Below, in pieces: positions 61,346-64,000 of a stretch of DNA of 64,000 nucleotides. Location: assembly GCF_900142475.1 (NCBI RefSeq), contig NZ_FRAY01000001.1, forward strand, positions 248,001 through 312,000, given 5' to 3'. This DNA comes from Fibrobacter sp. UWH4 (GTDB lineage Bacteria; Fibrobacterota; Fibrobacteria; Fibrobacterales; Fibrobacteraceae). The translations under genes were made by a program, and so were the position numbers. Position 1 is the first letter of the stretch, and each line of letters opens with the position of its first letter. The notes beneath the pieces were generated by a model that searched no databases, had not been told where the DNA came from, and saw only the letters and a program-made list of their open reading frames with translations.

Positions 61346-62218
61346 ATGAAGTTGAAATCTTTAATCATGGCATGCGCCGCGGCTTGCGCATTTGCCGCAC
61401 CTGCAATGGCCGAAGGTGGCATGTTCGAAGGGGCTCTCCCCGAAAACTGGACGGCCGACGTGGTCGCCGCCGTTCGTTACAACTGGTACAATTTCAGCAA
61501 CTGGCAGAAAGATGGTACCTCTAACTATACCTGGCTCGTGACTTACGATGCCGATGTGCAGGGTAAGTGGAAAATCGCCAACTGGCGTAACCTCATTGAT
61601 ATCGACCTCGGTCAGACCTGGACCAAGGGCGTTGGCAAGCGCAAGTCCGCTGACCGCCTCTTCTGGGAATCGATGATCGACTTCAACATGACCGAAGTCC
61701 TGAAGCCCTATATCGGTAACCGTTTCGAAACCCAGTTCATGAAGGGTTTCGAATATAGCGAAGACGAAGACGGCAATGAAATCAAGACTCCGATTTCGAG
61801 CTTCATGGATCCCGCCTACGAAACTCAGCTGGCAGGTCTTGCTTACGTTCCGAACGACAACTTCTCCCAGCGCCTCGGCTTTGCTAACCGCATGACTATT
61901 TCTAATGGTTACGGTTACGCCGACGACAAGGATACCGAGAAGTTTGAAAAGTTCCGTGATGAACCCGGTCTCGAATCTATCACCGAAGTCAAGTATGCAT
62001 TCTCTGACATCGTGAGCTTCAAGAGCCGTCTGTGGGCATTCTGCAATTTCGAAGGTGTCGAAAAGATCGACGGCCTCTGGGAAAACCTGCTCTCCGTGAT
62101 GGTTGCTCCGCTCGTTGAACTTCAGGTCGGCTTCGACATGGCCTACGACTGGGATCTCGACGAAGATACGCAGTACAAGAGCATGGTGCTCTTCGGCCTG
62201 ACCTGGCGCTGGTTTTAA
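61346..62218 (+). CDS. Outer-membrane protein (DUF3078-like)
   Basis: 290 aa from the ATG at 61346 after AAAGGAAAGAG. Signal peptide ends near AAPAMAEGG. W-rich strands (NWTADVVAAVRYNWYNFSNW, YTWLVTYDADVQGKWKIANW) and KSADRLFWESMIDFN recall DUF3078 outer-membrane proteins of the FCB group. Ends in GLTWRWF, the terminal aromatic of BAM substrates. Codon use suggests good expression. Confidence 0.8.
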   Translation: MKLKSLIMACAAACAFAAPAMAEGGMFEGALPENWTADVVAAVRYNWYNFSNWQKDGTSNYTWLVTYDADVQGKWKIANWRNLIDIDLGQTWTKGVGKRKSADRLFWESMIDFNMTEVLKPYIGNRFETQFMKGFEYSEDEDGNEIKTPISSFMDPAYETQLAGLAYVPNDNFSQRLGFANRMTISNGYGYADDKDTEKFEKFRDEPGLESITEVKYAFSDIVSFKSRLWAFCNFEGVEKIDGLWENLLSVMVAPLVELQVGFDMAYDWDLDEDTQYKSMVLFGLTWRWF

Positions 62219-62240
62219 TCGCAGAACCTAAAATATCGAA

Positions 62241-62276
62241 AAAAGAACCCGACTTTTTGTCGGGTTTCTTTTTTTT
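62241..62276. terminator. Terminator after the DUF3078-like gene
   Basis: AAGAACCCGAC-TTTTT-GTCGGGTTTCTT stem followed by a T run. Confidence 0.85.
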
Positions 62277-62306
62277 GCAAAATCAACTAAGTTCTAAGCT
62301 CTGTAA

Positions 62307-62936
62307 CTAAGTTCTGCCGTCTAGATCCACTTTCATGGCGCGGATAGCGTTTCCGCGGTGGCTGATGCCTTTCTTTTCCGCAAGTTCCATCTGCGCGAAG
62401 GTGCGGTCGAATCCGTCAGGGACGAATAGCGGGTCGTAGCCGAAACCCATGTCGCCAACGGGCGCGAAGTTGATTTGCCCGCGGCATTCCCCTTCGTAAA
62501 TTTTCGGTTCGCTCACGGTCCACTTGCCGTTTACCTCGGCGACCTTCTGGTAGGAGAGTGCGCAGAAATAGCGGGCGCTGCGGTCTTTGACACCTTCGAG
62601 CTTTTGCATCAGCTTGTCGTTGTTGGCTTGGTCGTTGCCGTGGTAGCCGCAGTAGCGGGCGCTGTAAATGCCCGGTTCGCCGTTCAATGCGAATACTTCG
62701 AGGCCGGAATCGTCGGCAAGGACGCTTGCCTCGATCTGTTTTTTGCAAAGCCACTTGGCCACTGTGCTTGACTTGATGATGGCGTTTGCTTCGAAGGAGT
62801 CGCCGTCTTCGACGATGTCGTCCGTAAAGCCGATGTCCTTGAGCGTCTTGAATTCCTTGTTCTCGGTTCCGAGAATGTGCGCGAAGTCCCTGATTTTTCC
62901 GGGGTTGCCCGTCGCGATTACGAATAAATGTTTCAT
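62307..62936 (-). CDS. rdgB: XTP/dITP diphosphatase (RdgB/HAM1)
   Basis: 209 aa. Cleans the nucleotide pool of deaminated purines. Motifs: FVIATGNPGKIRDF, DDSGLEVFALNGEPGIYSAR, GFGYDPLFVPDG, FAQMELAEKKGISHRGNAIR. All family positions are present. Single gene with a short leader. Confidence 0.96.
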   Translation of the reverse strand: MKHLFVIATGNPGKIRDFAHILGTENKEFKTLKDIGFTDDIVEDGDSFEANAIIKSSTVAKWLCKKQIEASVLADDSGLEVFALNGEPGIYSARYCGYHGNDQANNDKLMQKLEGVKDRSARYFCALSYQKVAEVNGKWTVSEPKIYEGECRGQINFAPVGDMGFGYDPLFVPDGFDRTFAQMELAEKKGISHRGNAIRAMKVDLDGRT

Positions 62937-62969
62937 GTGTAATTTGATTCCCGATACTTAGTTCTAGAA

Positions 62970-63005
62970 TTTTTAATTCCGAACTCTAGAATCCGAACTC
63001 TGAAT
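62970..63005. repeat. TCCGAACTC-type intergenic repeat
   Basis: AATTCCGAACTCTAGAATCC then GAACTCTGAATT. Same family as 18950-19026. Confidence 0.6.
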
Positions 63006-63196
63006 TAGTAGTGTTCCGGCTTCATCACGATAAGGATTGCGTCAATGACAACGCCGACTCCGCAGAGTCCGCCGGTGCAAAGCCAGAGAATACCCGTCCA
63101 GATTTTACCTTCGTAAAAACGATGAATTCCTAGGTATCCGAGCAAAATGCAAAGGGCGAGGGCGATCCATTTATTGTGTTCACCTTGTGCTGGCAT
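63005..63196 (-). CDS. TM2-domain protein
   Basis: 63 aa from the ATG at 63196 with AAAGGAG before it. TM2 pattern: KWIALALCILLGYLGIHRFY followed by EGKIWTGILWLCTGGLCGVG and a second span with the D of VVIDAI. Membrane protein of undefined function, common in bacteria. Confidence 0.88.
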   Translation of the reverse strand: MPAQGEHNKWIALALCILLGYLGIHRFYEGKIWTGILWLCTGGLCGVGVVIDAILIVMKPEHY

Positions 63197-63231
63197 GGTA
63201 ACTCCTTTTATTAGGCACAAATATAGAAAAT

Positions 63232-63456
63232 GTGATATTGGAATGCGTGGAATTTGTAAAAGCTATCATTGTCGCGCAGATATATAAGGATCTCGGCATT
63301 CTCGAGAAGGGGCACTTGGTGGAGTATGACTGGTCTTCCCTAGTGGCAGGGTATGCCGGACAGACGGCAATCAAGACGAACGAAGTTGTTGCCCGAAGAC
63401 TTGCCGACGGATTGTTAGGAAACCTCGTTAGAAAGATTCCCTCAGGTCGATGGTGA
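63232..63456 (+). pseudogene. Fragment of a SpoVK/CbbX-type AAA+ ATPase
   Basis: Residues VAQIYKDLGILEKGHLVEYD and LVAGYAGQTAIKTNEVV match the stretch between Walker A and Walker B of CbbX/SpoVK-like AAA+ proteins (typically IYKxLGLLxKGHxVEVDRSDLVAGYVGQTAIKT). There is neither a P-loop before nor a DEAY after it, and no ribosome-binding site. It is a gene remnant of about 180 bp between the TM2 gene and the Omp85 gene. Confidence 0.75.
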
Positions 63457-64000
63457 TGCCGAGGTGCTTCCCGTCTACGAGCGAGAGGTCGCCGCGGGCG
63501 TGCAGCTTTTCGCTACGGTTCAGGGCGAGGCGTCCGCCGAAACCTACGGCGTAATGAACCTGCCGCTTGAACAGTTCGCTGAAGTAGGGCGCCGATTGCA
63601 GAGCTTCTCCGAAGATGACTCCGGCGAATCTCCAGAACAGCGGCCTGCGCAATTCGATTTGCCAGATGGCGGCCTGCGTGTCGCTCCAGATTCCCGATTC
63701 TACGCCACGGAATCGCTTGGTGCCGTCGGGACCGGCGAGGCATCCGAGCGGAACGTTGTCACCGCGGCTCTGCTTGGCGTATAGCCCCAGCGCGATTGAA
63801 GTTTCCCAGAACAGGGGTGCATAGAGTCTGACATCGATGGTTTCGGTGTGGTAACTGAAATCGCCGCCGAAAAAGACCTCTTCGAAGCTGGCGTAGTATC
63901 CCTTGGTCGGCCAGTTGTCGTTGTCTTTTTGGTCGAGAATGAATTGATAGCCACCGCCCAGATAGTAACCATCTTGATAACTCTTGGGTACGTCATCGCC
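63428..64000 (-). CDS. Omp85/D15-family outer-membrane protein, 3' part (5' end outside window)
   Basis: 191 codons read continuously from the window edge to TAA at 63428, without any start. Strand pattern and motifs: LGGGYQFILDQKDNDNWPTK, YYASFEEVFFGGDFSYHTET, then KRFRGVESGIWSDTQAAIWQ with IELRRPLF, i.e. the conserved RG motif of Omp85 strand/loop 6 followed by the ELR strand. It ends LGITIDLRESF with the terminal Phe. BamA or a TamA-like paralogue; the POTRA part lies outside. Confidence 0.82.
   Translation of the reverse strand, partial: GDDVPKSYQDGYYLGGGYQFILDQKDNDNWPTKGYYASFEEVFFGGDFSYHTETIDVRLYAPLFWETSIALGLYAKQSRGDNVPLGCLAGPDGTKRFRGVESGIWSDTQAAIWQIELRRPLFWRFAGVIFGEALQSAPYFSELFKRQVHYAVGFGGRLALNRSEKLHARGDLSLVDGKHLGITIDLRESF

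Noticed and set aside
1-64000. CRISPR array, rRNA operon, complete prophage
   Set aside because: No regularly spaced direct repeats, no rRNA segments and no phage structural genes were seen.

Overview
The window looks like chromosomal DNA of a Fibrobacter-type bacterium (phylum Fibrobacterota, FCB group). The protein at 36386-37501 ends in the Fibrobacter succinogenes major paralogous domain (FISUMP/TIGR02145). Several genes carry TATATTT or TAAATTTG boxes that recall the TAnnTTTG promoter element of Bacteroidota. There are many outer-membrane barrels and lipoproteins of a Gram-negative envelope, and the housekeeping genes have mid-GC codon use. The species assignment is inference.

Layout. 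1-8067: the 3' part of a tandem (double-length) uvrA, then a secreted FGE-sulfatase-fold protein with a membrane partner. 8172-14108: ychF, a MATE exporter, a lipoprotein, an outer-membrane barrel and a Xer recombinase. 14168-18946: a run of envelope genes (PorV/PorQ-like barrel, STAS protein with a membrane tail, degenerate M23-like protein, lipoprotein, ADP-sugar-type Nudix). 19031-21286: a small membrane protein, ftsB-like, dprA, and divergent mazG. 21287-22007: a gene-free stretch with a candidate small RNA and three copies of a structured repeat. 22008-27701: fusA (spd/mitochondrial EFG1-like), an EcsC-like protein, a hypothetical, map and a DEAD-box helicase.

27816-30970 is an AT-rich accessory patch: an orphan protein, a GIY-YIG protein, the first 37 codons of an IS256-type transposase, and an sfsA-cupin pair with foreign-looking codon use. 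31091-41185 holds dus (apparent AUU start), two envelope genes, pyrE, purU, the FISUMP protein, an M16 peptidase, a NERD protein and a barrel. 41191-46189 holds a large deaD-like helicase with a long leader, tRNA-Ser(CGA), and an ArsR-controlled metal-efflux operon. 46214-52886 holds trmO, a Nudix gene, a GGDEF protein, a frameshifted MFS transporter, an RNA uracil methyltransferase, tRNA-Gly(UCC) and infC-rpmI-rplT. 53144-64000 holds rlmI, vanZ-like, murB, a short CHC2/TOPRIM primase overlapping mtgA, argG, a lipoprotein with an in-frame amber codon, two more envelope proteins, rdgB, a TM2 protein, an AAA+ ATPase fragment, and the 3' part of an Omp85/D15-family barrel.

Three themes run across the window. 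First, at least eight genes have a TATATTT box only 5-6 nt before the ATG, which predicts leaderless mRNAs. Second, several families of short palindromic repeats sit between genes, and one family also lies in frame inside deaD, a Nudix gene and the end of mazG. Third, there are several gene-decay events: an A7 frameshift, an amber codon, transposase and AAA+ fragments, and duplicated tRNA 3' ends.
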